64,000 nt of DNA from Mesomycoplasma ovipneumoniae (GCF_024758565.1 NZ_CP079199.1:735501-799500); one strand, 5' to 3'. Numbered from the stretch's first letter, positions 33,260 through 44,417 are shown. Made by a program: numbers and translations. The notes: generated by a model not told the origin, from the letters alone.

Positions 33260-34264
33260 TTAAGAGTTCATAATTTGACGAATTTTATCGATTATTTTTT
33301 CTTTTGTAATTGTGTGGAAATTTTCACCTTTTGCTAACGGAACAGTAATATCATATCCAGTAAGACGAGCAGGAGCTGCTTCTAAATATTCAAATGCTTT
33401 TTCGTTAACACGAGTTATAATTTCGGCTGAAACTGAAAAAGATTTAACAGCTTCGTGAACAACTAAAATACGTCCAGTTTTCTTAACTGATTCGATAATA
33501 GTTTCGGTGTCAACTGGCTTAATTGTTCTTAAGTCAATTAGCTCAACATCAACATCTTCAAGTCCAGGAGTTGAACTAAGAGCTTGAATAGCGGCGATTG
33601 ATTCATGAACTTGAGCACCGTAAGTTACGAGTGTTAAGTCATTTCCTTCTTTAATTACATTAGCTTTTCCGATTGGAACTTCGTAAATTCCAGCAGGAAC
33701 TTCTTGTTTAAATGCACGGTATATTTTTTTTGGCTCAAGAAATACAACTGGATCTGGGTCTTTAATTGCGGCAATTAAAAGACCTTTAGTGTCATATGGA
33801 GTTGAAGGCATAACAACTTTTACTCCAGGAATGTGGGCAAAAAGTGCTTCAATTGCTTCTGAGTGGTGCTCTAGAGCACGAACTCCACCTGCCATTGGCA
33901 TTCTTAAAACCATTGGCACAGTAAACCGACCACGAGAACGGTTACGATAACGAACTGCGTGAGCAAAAAGCTGTTGAAAGGCAGGGAATGAAAAACCTTG
34001 GAATTGCATTTCCGCAATTGGACGTAACCCGGCAATGGCTGCTCCAACTGCAACACCACAAATAGATGCTTCGGCTATTGGGGCGTCTCAAACACGTTCA
34101 ATTCCGTATTTTTTTTGTAATCCTTCAGTTGCACGGAAAACTCCACCTTCAAATCCAGCATCTTCTCCTCAAAGAACAACGCGAGGGTCTTGCTCCATCA
34201 TTAAATCAATAGCATTTGTAACTGCACCGATATTATTTAGAGCGATTTTATCTGAATTTGCCAT
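33260..34264 (-). CDS. pdhB: Pyruvate dehydrogenase E1 component, beta subunit
   Basis: 334 residues. With PdhA it forms the thiamine-diphosphate E1 that decarboxylates pyruvate and acetylates E2. Seen: LWGEDAGFEGGVF, AEMQFQGFSFPAFQQ, the PMAGGVRALEHHSEAIEALFAHIPG segment and VVHEAVKSFSVSAEI. It starts in a TAATG overlap with the pdhA stop. E2 and E3 genes are not in the window. In this species group PdhB is often also reported as surface-detectable; I see no signal peptide here. Confidence 0.95.
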
Positions 34265-35388
34265 TATTTAGCTCCTTTAAAAAATTCGATTGCTTCTTGT
34301 TTTTGTTCTTCAAGTTCTGGAGGTAAGGTCTCGTATGTGTAATCGAAAATTTCTTCGATTGTTGAATCTAAACCAATTAGAGATTTTTCGTAAGTTTCTT
34401 TAACAACAGCTAAAGAATCATCTCAAATTTTTTGTTTTTCTTCTTCAGTTAAAATGCCACGATCAAACATGTATTTTTCAATACGGTGCATTGGCTCTCA
34501 TTTTTCATGTTCTTTTTCTTCTTCTTCAGTTCGATAAATTCTTGGATTATCAGAAGAAGTGTGAACACCTTGGCGTCAAGTAACAAATTCAACAAGAACA
34601 GGACCATTTCCGGCACGAGCATAGTCCACTGCTTCTTGAATTACTTCGTAAGAAGCTAAAAGGTCATTTCCGTCAACACGAAGTCCTGGCATTCCTGCGG
34701 CTTTTGCTTTTGCAGCAATTGTTGAAGCAGCATTTTCGTATTTATTAGGTGTTGAAATTGCTCATTGGTTATTATTTACGCAAAATACAACAGGTCATTT
34801 TCAAATACTTGCAATATTTAGAGCTTCGTAAAATTCACCCTCAGCAGTTCCACCATTACCAATAAAACTCATTGAAACAATTTTTTTACCGGTTAATTTT
34901 GCAGCATAAGCGATTCCGGCAGCATGTGAAAATTGAGTTCCAATTGGAATGTTAATTGGTAAAACATTAACACCTTTAGGAATCACGTTTCCTTTTTCAC
35001 TTCCGTTTCAGTATTGCATTTGATTTATCATTGGTACACCAAGATATAACATTGTCGCATTTGAACGGAAAGCAGGAACGAATCAGTCATCCTTTGTAAG
35101 CGCCATTCCTGAAGCAACTTGAAGAGCTTCTTCACCAAAGTTAGGGGCAAAAGTTAACATTCGACCTTGACGTTGAAGTTGGGTCATATAAACGTCTTGT
35201 TGACGTGATAAAACCATAAACTCATAGGCTTTTTTGATTTGATCAGCAGATAATCTAATATCTTTTTTCTCATCAATTTGGCCAAAAACAGTCGAAGTTA
35301 AGAGATTTCCATCAATATCGAGAAACCTAACCATTTCATGGTCTTTGTCCATAATTAGATCAGGTTTGACATAACGAAATTTTTCCAT
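34264..35388 (-). CDS. pdhA: Pyruvate dehydrogenase E1 component, alpha subunit
   Basis: 374 residues. Contains the thiamine-diphosphate binding region: SFIGNGGTAEGEFYEALN (about 190-207) followed by VVFCVNNNQWAIST, where the family motif is GDG...NN. The Asp that normally coordinates Mg2+ reads Asn (GNG). SRQQDVYMTQLQRQGR and RVDGNDLLASYE are also typical. Start ATG 35388 with AGGAGAT; the track's upstream in-frame TTG is not needed. Stop and pdhB start share bases, so the two subunits are translationally coupled. Confidence 0.93.
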
Positions 35389-35477
35389 GAATCTCCTTTT
35401 TTTATAATTTTTTAACATTTTAAATTATAAACTCAAAAAAAACAAAAAAAATTTTTTAATTTGAGCTTACAATAAAC

Positions 35478-35483
35478 ATTATA
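35478..35483 (-). promoter_or_regulatory. Candidate -10 for pdhA-pdhB
   Basis: TATAAT in TGTTATAAT on the minus strand, 90 bp upstream of pdhA. A second TTATAAT lies nearer the gene (around 35425), so the choice is uncertain. Confidence 0.4.
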
Positions 35484-35527
35484 ACAAAATTTGAAAATTT
35501 TGTTACTTAATTTTTTAAGTCTAAAAA

Positions 35528-36043
35528 TTACTTTATTTTAATGAGTGAAGTCACCTCATAATTTTCTAATTTTTTTCGACCTTCTAATTGTTCGAGCTCA
35601 ATTAAAAAAATAATTTTTGAAACAATAGCTCCGGCATTTTCGATCATTTTTGTGATGGCATTCACGGTTCCTCCAGTTGCGAGCACATCATCAATAATAG
35701 CCACTTTTTGGCCTGGTTTGATCATTCCGGTTTGAACTTCTAAAATTGCAGATCCATATTCTAAATCATAGGCAAATTCTTCGACATCACCTGGCAATTT
35801 TCCGGCTTTTCTAACCATTATGAATGGTTTTGAAAGAAAAGCGGCTGTTGGTGTTCCGAATAAAAAACCTCGAGCATCTGGCCCAACAATTATATCAACA
35901 TCCTTAGCAAGCGATGCCATTTCAACAATTGCATAATTTAAAGCTTTACCATTGGCAAGTAATGGCGAAATGTCTTTAAAACTAATCCCTTTTTTTGGGA
36001 AGTTTTCAACTGTGCGAATAAAATTTTCTAAGTTAATTTTCAT
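35528..36043 (-). CDS. apt: Adenine phosphoribosyltransferase
   Basis: 171 residues, normal length. Salvages adenine to AMP with PRPP. Seen: FPKKGISFKDISPLLA, IVGPDARGFLFG, VRKAGKLPG and the PRPP loop VAIIDDVLATGGTVNAI. Purine salvage is essential in mycoplasmas, which cannot make purines de novo (group knowledge). Lies between the permease and pdhA on the same strand, 18 bp after the permease stop is not applicable since the permease is downstream of it. Confidence 0.95.
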   Translation of the reverse strand: MKINLENFIRTVENFPKKGISFKDISPLLANGKALNYAIVEMASLAKDVDIIVGPDARGFLFGTPTAAFLSKPFIMVRKAGKLPGDVEEFAYDLEYGSAILEVQTGMIKPGQKVAIIDDVLATGGTVNAITKMIENAGAIVSKIIFLIELEQLEGRKKLENYEVTSLIKIK

Positions 36044-36061
36044 AACTTTCTTATATTATAT

Positions 36062-37645
36062 TTATAATTTACTTTTTTTAACAGTTTTTTTTATTTTTTT
36101 TGTTAAATAGGTTCAAAATACCGGAAAAACAGGCACAATTATAAATAAAATAAGAACAATAATTTTTGTAATTCTAGTTTTTAGAATTAAATTAAAATTT
36201 TCAATCTCAGGTTGATAAATCAAAATTGTAAAAAGATCGATAATCGGTACGACAACTGCGAACAATAAGATTAAAGAAATGCAAATTACGGAAATATAAC
36301 CAAAAAACAGGAAGTATTTTTGTTTTTCGACAGTAATTTTTTTTGTTTTTCGATTTTTAATACAACCATAAATAGCAGCAGCAATTAGTAAAAAACTAAT
36401 TAAGGCCGATCAATTTCCAGTAATATCAGCAAATGAATATAAATTATTTAATTTTTGACCATAAGTCCCGTATTCTTGATCATCAAAGCCAAAAACACCA
36501 ATAAGTGTAAAAATAATTAGACACAAGACTGAAAAAATAGTTAAAAAATAAGTTGAAACAACAGGTTTATTTAAATTTAGATGTTTTTTTCACCTTTTGA
36601 GCAAAAAAAACTCATTTTTGGAAATTAATTCTTCAAGTGCGCGCGGTCCTCACAATGTAAAAACATTGATAATTCCAAGAAGACTAATTCCAATTAGTAA
36701 AAAAGTTGTCCCTAAAATTAATTTAATTGTAAGTGGCGACCAATTTAATTCATCTTTTGCAATATTAATAAATGAGGAAATTGAACCATCGCCAACAATT
36801 GAAGTTGCAATTGCAATAAAAAGATATATTATTGTCGTGATTCCAATTCCTAAAAGAATAGCAATTGGTGTTTTTTTAGGTTCTTTCATTTCTGATTGCA
36901 AACCAGCGGCAGTAAAAAATCCTTCATATGCAAAAAATATTCCAGCCATTGAAATTAAAACACCAACACCAGGTAAACTTGAGGAAATTGAAACTCCTTG
37001 AGTTTTTATTTTTTCAATACTTTCAAATTCAGGTTGAGGAAGAAGTTTGTTTGAACCACCTTGAAAATATAAAATAAATCCGACAATAACTGTCACAAAA
37101 ATAGGGATAAATTTTGCAATTAAAATAATTTTATTATGAAATTCAGCGATTTTTGTGTTTAGACTAATTATAAAAAAGTAAATAATAATAACAATTGAAG
37201 CAACCAAAACAATTACTCAGTCAAATTTTATATTTCAATCGCTAGATGATTTAAGACCAAAAGCTGCAATTGCATCTTGCAAAATTTGCATAAAATAAAC
37301 AGGAAGAACAAAATAAGTAAAGGGTAAATATAAATAAATTATGAAATTTTTTGAAATTTGAAAAAAACTCTCAGAATTAAATAGTTTATTTCAAATAATA
37401 ACAGATAAATTTGATTTTTTTGTCGCAGATGAAATTTCAATTAATGCAATTGCCATGGCAACAATTGCAAAACAAGCAAAAATTCAACTTCCAATTGCAA
37501 GCCCAAGATTATAACCTGAGTTTTCAATAACGGCCTTGGATTTGAAAAAAATTCCTGCACCTATACTTGCACCAAGAACGATTAAAAGAGCACCAAAAAA
37601 GGTGATTTTCTGAGACTTGTTCTTTTCAAGCGTTCTTGTTGCCAT
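36062..37645 (-). CDS. APC-superfamily amino-acid permease
   Basis: 527 residues, with about 12-14 hydrophobic helices. The N terminus ITFFGALLIVLGASIGAGIFF has the Gly-rich first helix of amino acid/polyamine/organocation carriers (GxxIGAGIF), and EGFFTAAGLQSEMKEPKKTPI matches the conserved loop after helix 6 (E...E.k.P.k..P). Transports an amino acid or similar cation; the substrate cannot be told. The frame includes many TGA codons, so only a fragment is seen with the standard code. Start ATG 37645; GGGGAAAA precedes it. Confidence 0.85.
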
Positions 37646-37717
37646 ATTTTCCCCTTCTTGAAGTTGGATGATATTATATCATATTTTTCAAAAAGTTCTA
37701 TAAATTTAAAGCTTTTT

Positions 37718-38941
37718 TTAATCTTTAATCAATGGCAAAATATATTTTTTCACTAAATTTGTCTTGTCTTCTCCCATAATTGAAAAAGGCGAATCTATCC
37801 TAAATTCATCATATTTATCTTTTAAATTTTCTGTAAAGAATTGGAAAAATTTACCATAAGCTAACTGGTTATTTATATAAAGTTGGGGTTCATTTTGAAA
37901 AACATATTCAGAATTCATCGAATAGTGAATTTTAGGGTCAAAAAACTCTTTTAAAAATTGATTCATTTCTTTGACCAATGATTTCAAAGTTAAAAAATTA
38001 TTTTCTTTAACAGTTTTTAGTTTTTCTTTAAGTGCTTTAATTTCTTGGTCAATTTTTTGGACTAATGTGGAAGAATCACTTTTTGCGGGTTTATTTTTTT
38101 CCTGCTCCTTTTCGGATTTGATTTTTAAGTTTTCTTTTTGTTCAAAAAGCTCATTAATTTGCTGACTTATTTTACTTTCTTCTTTTTTTGAGTCATCTAA
38201 TTTTATAGCAAAATCAATGATTAAAATAATAATATTTCTCGTAAGCTCTTGGCTTAATTTAATAAAATATAAGTAAAATCTAGCAATATTTATGTGAAAA
38301 ATTAATTTGACTGCCGGGTTTCATTGTCTTTTTTCAGCTATTAGTTTTTCTTCGATAAAAAGATGTTTTTCCTTATTTTTTAAAAATTCATCTAAACTTT
38401 TTGATTTATATATGCTTATTTGTTCTTCGTAAAATTTTTGATCATCTAAATTATTAATATTTAAGTCTGTTATATTAATAAGGCCTAAATTTTCGTCAAA
38501 ATATTGGCCATCATCATTTGCGCCAAGATCTAAAGTTAGGTCAATATTTTTAATTTTTTCTTTTAAACTAAGAAAAAGAACCTTTTTTTGGCTAAAATCC
38601 ATGTCACTATTAAATGTATTAAAAAATTGAACTAGAATTTCTTCAAGACCAAAATACGCTTTTTCATCAATTTGCCCAATTTTTAGCTCTTCAATTTTGC
38701 TTTGATCTAAAATCCCGCTAAATTTTGTCGTTGGTTTTGCTTGATTTTTTGGCAACCCTTTCATAATTGTCTCAAAAACAAAGGGTTTTAATTTATCTGT
38801 GCTACTTTTTAGTTTCCCATTGTTTTGTGAATGGATCGAGTTTATATTAATTTTAAAGCAACTTACAAATAAAAAAACAGGCAAAATCCAAGTTAATTTG
38901 AAAAAAAGCAAAATTTTAATATTTTTTTTGAGTTTATGCAT
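37718..38941 (-). CDS. Uncharacterised lipoprotein with coiled-coil segment
   Basis: 407 residues. Lys-rich N terminus, hydrophobic stretch and lipobox Cys at about 28 (FLFVSC), so it is probably surface-anchored. A middle region around residues 205-235 has an internal hydrophobic helix (RFYLYFIKL...RNIIILIIDFA), followed by a charged coiled coil (KISQQINELFEQKENLKIKS, then KIDQEIKALKEKLKTVKE). No family recognised. Stands alone between the permease and the tRNA pair. Continuous only with TGA as Trp. Confidence 0.75.
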
Positions 38942-39107
38942 TATAATATAAATTTACTGTTTTTATCTATATTTTTTTAAAACAGTGAAAAAAGCGATTT
39001 TTTTACTTTTTTTAGGAAAAAATCCAAATATAACTAATTTTAATTAGGTAGTTCGTTAAGCAAATTAAAAAAAATATTAAAAAAAAACTTTTTTTCTTTT
39101 TTTATGA

Positions 39108-39113
39108 TATAAT
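39108..39113 (+). promoter_or_regulatory. Promoter -10 for tRNA-Leu/tRNA-Lys (and pfkA)
   Basis: TATAAT within TGATATAAT, an extended -10, 33 bp before tRNA-Leu. The next gene, pfkA, begins 52 bp after tRNA-Lys with no obvious terminator between, so read-through is possible. Confidence 0.55.
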
Positions 39114-39145
39114 GTTATATGCTTTTAACTGAACAAACCATTAGT

Positions 39146-39231
39146 GCTCGAGTGGTGGAATGGTAGACACAAGGGACTTAAAATCCCTTGGGAGTAATCC
39201 CGTGCTGGTTCGAGTCCAGTTTCGAGCACCA
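39146..39231 (+). tRNA. tRNA-Leu (UAA)
   Basis: Class II tRNA: acceptor GCTCGAG/TTCGAGC, TGGTGGAATGGTAGACAC D-arm, anticodon loop CTTAAAA (TAA), long variable arm TGGGAGTAATCCCG, T-loop GGTTCGAGTCC, encoded CCA. Confidence 0.95.
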
Positions 39232-39234
39232 AAA

Positions 39235-39310
39235 GCGCCCTTAGCTCAGCAGGTAGAGCAAATGACTTTTAATCATTGGGTCAGAGGTTCAAATCCTCTA
39301 GGGCGTACCA
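39235..39310 (+). tRNA. tRNA-Lys (UUU)
   Basis: Acceptor GCGCCCT/AGGGCGT, TAGCTCAGCAGGTAGAGC, anticodon loop CTTTTAA (TTT), GGTTCAAATCC, encoded CCA. 3 nt after tRNA-Leu. Confidence 0.95.
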
Positions 39311-39362
39311 TTTCAAATTTATTTGTCCATTTTTTTATAATTTTTCATTAAAAAGGCTTAAA

Positions 39363-40331
39363 ATGTCAAAAAAAATAGCAATTTTAACTTCTGGTGGCGA
39401 CTCACCAGGAATGAATTCTGCTATAAGTGCTCTTGTTAAGGCCGCACTTAATTCAGGATTTGAACCATATTTAATTTTAGAAGGCTACCTTGGAATTTTG
39501 AATAAAAATATTATATTAGCCTCTGAATTTCCGTATAACGGTATCTCTAGTTTTGGTGGCACAGCAATTGGTTCTACCCGTTTTCCGGAATTTAAAGAGG
39601 AAGAAATTCAAAAAAAAGCCGCAAAAATCTTAACAGATATGGGTATTTCTTCTTTAATTGTTATTGGAGGAGATGGAACTTACAAAGGTGGTTATAAACT
39701 TCATTTGCAAGGAATCAAAGTAATTGCTCTACCAGGAACAATTGATAATGATATTCAATTTACTGATTATACAATTGGATTTGATTCAGCTTTAAATACA
39801 ATTGTAGAAAGTGTTGACAAATTAAGAGATACTGCTAATTCCCATCGACGTTGTTTTGTTGTTGAAGTCATGGGGCGTCATTGTCCAGATTTAGCTTTGT
39901 ATTCAGCAATTGCAACCGGAAGTGAAATTGTTATTACTAATACAAATCCTCTAAGTGCACAAGAAGCATCAGAAATTGTTCTTGAGCAATTTAAAAAAGG
40001 TAAGCCAAGCGTTATTATTACAGTATTAGAGTATGTTTTACCAAATTTAAAAGAATTTGCTGCTCAAATTGAAAAAATAACTAATATAACAACAAGAGCT
40101 TTTGAAGTTGGACATATTCAAAGAGGCGGAAGACCTTCGGCATTTGACCGAATATTAGCAACTAAGATGGCAATGAAAGCAATTGAGTTAATTGATGAAA
40201 GAAAATCAGGACTTGCAATTGGTTATTTAGATGGAAAAATTCAAGCTCACGATATAACCGAAGTAGTCTCAGCCTCAGTTGAAAGAACAGCCGAATTAGC
40301 TCAAAAAATTAACAAAATTAATCAAAATTAA
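39363..40331 (+). CDS. pfkA: 6-phosphofructokinase
   Basis: 322 residues, standard ATP-dependent PFK length; the committed step of glycolysis. Seen: IAILTSGGDSPGMNSAI (ATP site), GGTAIGSTR, VIGGDGTYKGG, the catalytic PGTIDNDI and TIGFDSALNTIVE, and EVMGRHCPDLAL. Start ATG 39363. The frame stays open upstream into tRNA-Lys but that extension overlaps the tRNA and is not coding. Confidence 0.95.
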   Translation: MSKKIAILTSGGDSPGMNSAISALVKAALNSGFEPYLILEGYLGILNKNIILASEFPYNGISSFGGTAIGSTRFPEFKEEEIQKKAAKILTDMGISSLIVIGGDGTYKGGYKLHLQGIKVIALPGTIDNDIQFTDYTIGFDSALNTIVESVDKLRDTANSHRRCFVVEVMGRHCPDLALYSAIATGSEIVITNTNPLSAQEASEIVLEQFKKGKPSVIITVLEYVLPNLKEFAAQIEKITNITTRAFEVGHIQRGGRPSAFDRILATKMAMKAIELIDERKSGLAIGYLDGKIQAHDITEVVSASVERTAELAQKINKINQN

Positions 40332-40348
40332 TTTAGAGAAGGTATAAA

Positions 40349-40471
40349 ATGCGTAAAATTAGAAAACTTCAAATGCAAAAAAGGCGAGAAGCACGAAGAC
40401 TTAAAACTTCTAAAGCCGCTAAAAAATTAAATGCAAAATTACAACTTTTAGTGGAAAAAAGTTTGCAATAA
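40349..40471 (+). CDS. Small basic protein of unknown function
   Basis: 40 residues (MRKIRKLQMQKRREARRLKT at the start), with 17 Lys/Arg and no acidic run, preceded by GAGAAGGT at good spacing and 17 bp after pfkA. The composition suggests RNA or nucleic-acid binding, like a small ribosomal protein tail, but it lacks the features of S21 or L34 that I would expect. Reported because the Shine-Dalgarno, position and terminator right after it all fit a real gene. Confidence 0.5.
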   Translation: MRKIRKLQMQKRREARRLKTSKAAKKLNAKLQLLVEKSLQ

Positions 40472-40488
40472 TTTAAAAACAGTTAAAC

Positions 40489-40517
40489 AAAAAAAGGTGA
40501 AAATCACCTTTTTTTGT
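40489..40517 (+). terminator. Terminator after pfkA unit
   Basis: AAAAAAAGGTGaaaatCACCTTTTTTTG; symmetric, so it may also stop the converging esterase gene. Confidence 0.85.
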
Positions 40518-40549
40518 TTAAGAATTTAAACTGATTTACCAAAAATTAA

Positions 40550-41347
40550 CTATTTTTTTATGAAATCAATAAAAACTTTATTAAAATATTCAGGATTTTC
40601 TGTATAAATCAAATGCCCAGTTTTTGGTATGATTTCGGTTTGGACGTGCGGTATTAGACTTTCAAAATATGACTTAGTTTCTTGTTGTAGAACAATTCCA
40701 TCTTTTTCACCTAAAACAAGAAGTGTTGGACATTTTATTGATTTAATTCCGTCCTCAATTTGATCCATCATATTATTTTTTAGTAAATTTTTACTAAGGG
40801 TTACAATATTGTGATTATTAAAATATTCGTAATTAAAGGTGGCTTTTGCTCATTCTATATATTTAGGATTTTTATATTTATCTTTATCATATTCATAAAT
40901 TGGCAAAAATTCTAACATTTCTTCAGGTGTTTTTGGGAAGAATTTCTCGTAAAAAAAATCTTTTAATGGTAAATTAGCTTTATTCATTGGACCAATGAAA
41001 ACTATTTTTGAAATTAATTCAGGAATTCTTTTATAAACTAAAGCGCCATATCCACCTCCCATTGAGTGGCCAACCAAAACAACGTTTTTAAGGTTTAATT
41101 TTTTAATAAATTCAACTGTCAAATCTGCATAATAATCTACATAAAGTTGCTCTTCTTTTGCGGGAGTTAAATTATTTCCTGGGAGTGTGTAGGCATAAAA
41201 ATTTACGCCAATTTTTTTGCTAATAGACTCAATTACAGTGCTAAAAACATTATGGCTTGAGTTAAAACCATGGCAAAAAACAATATTAATTTTGTTGTAT
41301 GGGCTTTGATTAATAATAAAAGGGTATGGTCAAACTGAATTAGACAT
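40550..41347 (-). CDS. Alpha/beta-fold hydrolase (lipase/esterase-like)
   Basis: 265 residues. Catalytic triad visible: nucleophile elbow LVGHSMGGGYGA (Ser near residue 93), Asp in LLVLGEKDGIV and His in PKTGHLIYTENPE. The early HGFNSSHNVFS supplies the HG oxyanion loop. Probably a cytoplasmic serine esterase or lipase acting on small or lipid esters; the substrate is unknown. No signal peptide. Single-gene unit, with GGAGAT before the ATG at 41347. Needs TGA as Trp. Confidence 0.85.
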
Positions 41348-41476
41348 TTTCTGATCTCCTTTGTGATTTTTTGTGTATTTAAATGTGTATTTAAAATAAA
41401 TTTTTTGCTTATTTAAAATTAATTATAAAATAAAAAATTTTTTTTAACTTTTTATTTCAAAAAAAATAAAAAGTGA

Positions 41477-41482
41477 TATAAT
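41477..41482 (+). promoter_or_regulatory. SRP RNA promoter -10
   Basis: TATAAT in TGATATAAT, 7-10 bp before the RNA 5' end. Confidence 0.6.
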
Positions 41483-41489
41483 GTTATTC

Positions 41490-41574
41490 GCCACTAAAAT
41501 AATAACCTTGTAACCTGGTCAGGATAGAAATATAGCAGCCATATCGAGAAGTATTGTGTTTAGTGGTCTTTTTT
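41490..41574 (+). ncRNA. ffs: Signal recognition particle 4.5S-type RNA
   Basis: GCCACTAAA at the 5' end pairs with TTTAGTGGT at the 3' end, closing a long hairpin. The apical part carries CCTGGTCAGG...GAAA...AGCAGCC, the conserved domain IV signature that binds Ffh. A T run follows. It guides co-translational membrane targeting. Boundaries are approximate to a few bases. Confidence 0.85.
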
Positions 41575-41599
41575 ATATTTGAAAAGGTAAAAAAACACT

Positions 41600-42703
41600 A
41601 TGTCTTCTCGGCAATCTAATAAATCAAGCAATGTTCATTGTTCTTGTTCTAATCAGAAAAACCATAATTTAGCTAAATGCTTAAAAAATCAACTTGTTTT
41701 ACGTGCAGAACGTGAAATTTTTTATCATAATCAAAGCAAAATAAACCTGAAAAATTTCTGAAAAAAGCGAACCCTTTCAATCATAATGATGGCTTTTTCA
41801 GCATTATTATTTACATTAGGTGTTATTTTTTTCTTAGGAGTCGCAAGAACTGTCCCAACAGGTGTATCGGCAATTCCAGCGCTTACTATAATAATAATTA
41901 ATTCTCAATATGAGGTAAATATTGGCTGAAGTTTTGCAATAATTTATTTTGTTATTAATATTCCTTTAATAATTTTTATTCTTGTTAAAGTTCCGAACAA
42001 AAGTTTTAGTTATCTTACCTTTATTTGACTTTTTTTCCAAATTGTTTGAAACCAGGTTTTTTCTTTAGATACCCCAATAAGAACATTTTTAATTAACAAT
42101 ATCTTAATTCCAAACCAAGAAGGTTCTTGGACTATTTTCTATTATACAATAATTGGTTCCATTTTGTCTGGTTGAGCTATCGGAATTGCATGAAAATTCG
42201 GTGGTTCTTGTGGGGGAACTGATTATATAACTTATTATATTGCACTAAAATATCGCAAACCTATAGGCAAAATAATGTTTAGTATTTCGATATTTTTTGG
42301 ACTTTTTTCAATTATTATTCTTTATTTTCTTGAACCTTCACAAGTTGATGGACAACTTTTTGGTCAAAAATTAGCATCTGTTTTTCTTTATTTAATTGTA
42401 AGTTCGTCAATTGTTAGCCGAATTTATCCAAAATACGGAAAAATTCTTTTACAAATTTATACTAATCACCCCGAAAAAATTGTTGAACACCTTAAATCAA
42501 TAAAATATTGGCACTCATATAACATTTGAGAAGGTGTTTCTGGATATACTGGTCAAAAACAATGAAGAGTTGAAACAATCATTTACATAATTGAAAAAAA
42601 TGCTATCTTGGAAGAAATTGCAAAAGCAAACGTTGGTTTTTGGTATTCAGCAACTAAAATCTTACAAACAACGGACCGTTTTGATGCAACAAAAATTAAT
42701 TAA
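41600..42703 (+). CDS. YitT-family (DUF161/DUF2179) membrane protein
   Basis: 367 residues. After a soluble N-terminal tail with a His/Cys-rich patch (VHCSCSNQKNH, about residues 12-22), five or six hydrophobic helices include GIAWKFGGSCGGTDYITYYIA, the hallmark of YitT/DUF161 (G.a...G.S.GGtDii). A soluble C-terminal part (from about 290, YTGQKQWRVETIIYIIEKN) fits DUF2179. Function unknown in the family. The start comes 26 bp after the SRP RNA, so read-through is possible, and its Shine-Dalgarno is weak. Confidence 0.8.
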
Positions 42704-42767
42704 ATTTTTCACTATTTAATTAATTTTTGTTTTTAGTTGAGACATTTTTACTAGCACTTTTTAAATT

Positions 42768-42827
42768 CAGCCAAAATTTTTTAATAGTCATAATTAAGAT
42801 TATTAAAAAATTTTGGCTGTTTATTTT
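42768..42827. terminator. Terminator between YitT and MFS genes
   Basis: CAGCCAAAATTTTTTAATA with its perfect complement TATTAAAAAATTTTGGCTG, a very long stem, then T-rich sequence. Confidence 0.8.
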
Positions 42828-42968
42828 TAATAATGAATTAAAAATTGAAATTTTTTTAAATTTTCGACAAAAAAGTTCCAGTTTGATATTTTTTTAAATT
42901 TTTGCTATATAATTCTAAGAAGAGTTATTAACTCTTAATACATTTTTAAAATTTAGGAACTAAATTGT

Positions 42969-44417
42969 ATGAATGATAATTTTATTTTAAAATTTGCTCA
43001 AAAAAACATAAAAGAAAAAAAATTAACTTTTAGTGCCGGGTTAATTCTATGAGCATTAATTGTTTTTGCTTATATGATTTTTGTCATAAATTGAGGATTT
43101 GCATCAGCTGGACTCAACGGAAAAGCTGGTGAAAGTGGATATTTAGGACATTTTTTCCCAGATGCTAGTGCCGCGCCTGGAACTGTAGTTAATCAAGCAG
43201 TTAACTGAGGAATTACAATCGGTCGTGGAATTGGATCGATTCTAGTTGGTTGATTTATTGTAAAAATTTCGCATAAGTATACTGTTGTATTGTCGCTCAT
43301 TTTCATGCTTTTTGGAATAGCAGCGCCTTATTCACCAACTTATGCAGGGTTCATAATTTTAAGAACTATTTTTGCAATTGGTGGAACAATGCAAATTGTT
43401 TTAATTCAACCAGTTGTTTCAAACTATTTAAATTCACGTCAAAAAGCGGTAATTTCACAGTTTTCACCGTTTTTTTACCCAATTGGAACAATAATAACAC
43501 TTATTCCTTTTATAATGACTGGCGAAATTCAAGATTCTGTTCGCTCTCATTGACAAACAATTTTCTTGGTAATTGGACTTTTAACACTTATTCCTTTAAT
43601 TGGCTACATAATTTTAGGAACAAAATTTGACCTATATCCTTCTGCTTTAGCAAAACAACCTAAACAAGAAAAACTAACTTTATCAAGCTTTTTTAAACAA
43701 AAAGATACTTGATATTGAACAATTGTTTATGGTTCATGACTTATTGCAGTTGTTTTCCCCTTTACATTCTCTAAGCCAATTTTTGCTCGTCTAGTTGGTG
43801 ATGCTGCCGGAACAACTTTTAACCAAAAAATCTCAGTTTTCCTAATTGTTTTCTTATCAGGAATGTTTGTTGGCCCATTTACAATTGGATTGTTTTCAAA
43901 ATATCAACTTCAAAGACGTAAATATATAACAACAGTTATTTCTTTAGGTGTTCTTTTTTATGTTCTTGCTACCGTTGTTTTTGTTACAAAAGTAGGAAAA
44001 GACCCTCTAAGTGCAAAAACTTATACTGATGGTTGAACTTGATTATTTTTAATTTTTGGTCTCTTAATGGGAATTTGTCTCTGGGGAATTCAAGGAGTAA
44101 TGCTTAATTTACCTCATGAATATCCAGGCGCAAATCCTAAAAGAGTCGGATTCCAATTTGGACTTATTTGGGGACTTGGTTATACAGCCTTTACATTAGC
44201 AACAATAATAACTTCGTTGGTTAATACGCCTCCAGGGGTGGATACAAAAACAGTTACCGGAAATGTTGATGGATATGCCTTAGGTGCTTATATTTTAATT
44301 ATAATTTTTTCATTAGCTTCGGCAATCGGTCTTGCTTTATTAAAAGAGCCTCATCCAAGCTATAAAAAATTGTTAAGAATCCGTAAACTTTCAGATATTA
44401 AACGAATTCAATTGTAA
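42969..44417 (+). CDS. Major facilitator superfamily transporter
   Basis: 482 residues, about 12 transmembrane helices. Seen: GRGIGSILVGWFIVKISHKYTV, where the MFS helix 2-3 loop (G..aDr.GRr) is expected, and a charged central loop (KQPKQEKLTLSSFFKQKDT). The substrate is unknown; being next to ldh invites a role in organic-acid or sugar-phosphate exchange, but that is only context. Eleven or more Trp are UGA. Its last ten codons (from GTAAACTTTCAG) are duplicated after the element that follows. Confidence 0.8.

Noticed and set aside
36062..37645. Possible frameshift in the amino-acid permease
   Set aside because: A careful recount gives a single frame of 528 codons from ATG 37645 to TAA.
39160..39362. 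Reading frame over tRNA-Leu/tRNA-Lys and the apparent upstream extension of pfkA
   Set aside because: Overlaps two clear tRNAs; pfkA has a conserved start at 39363.
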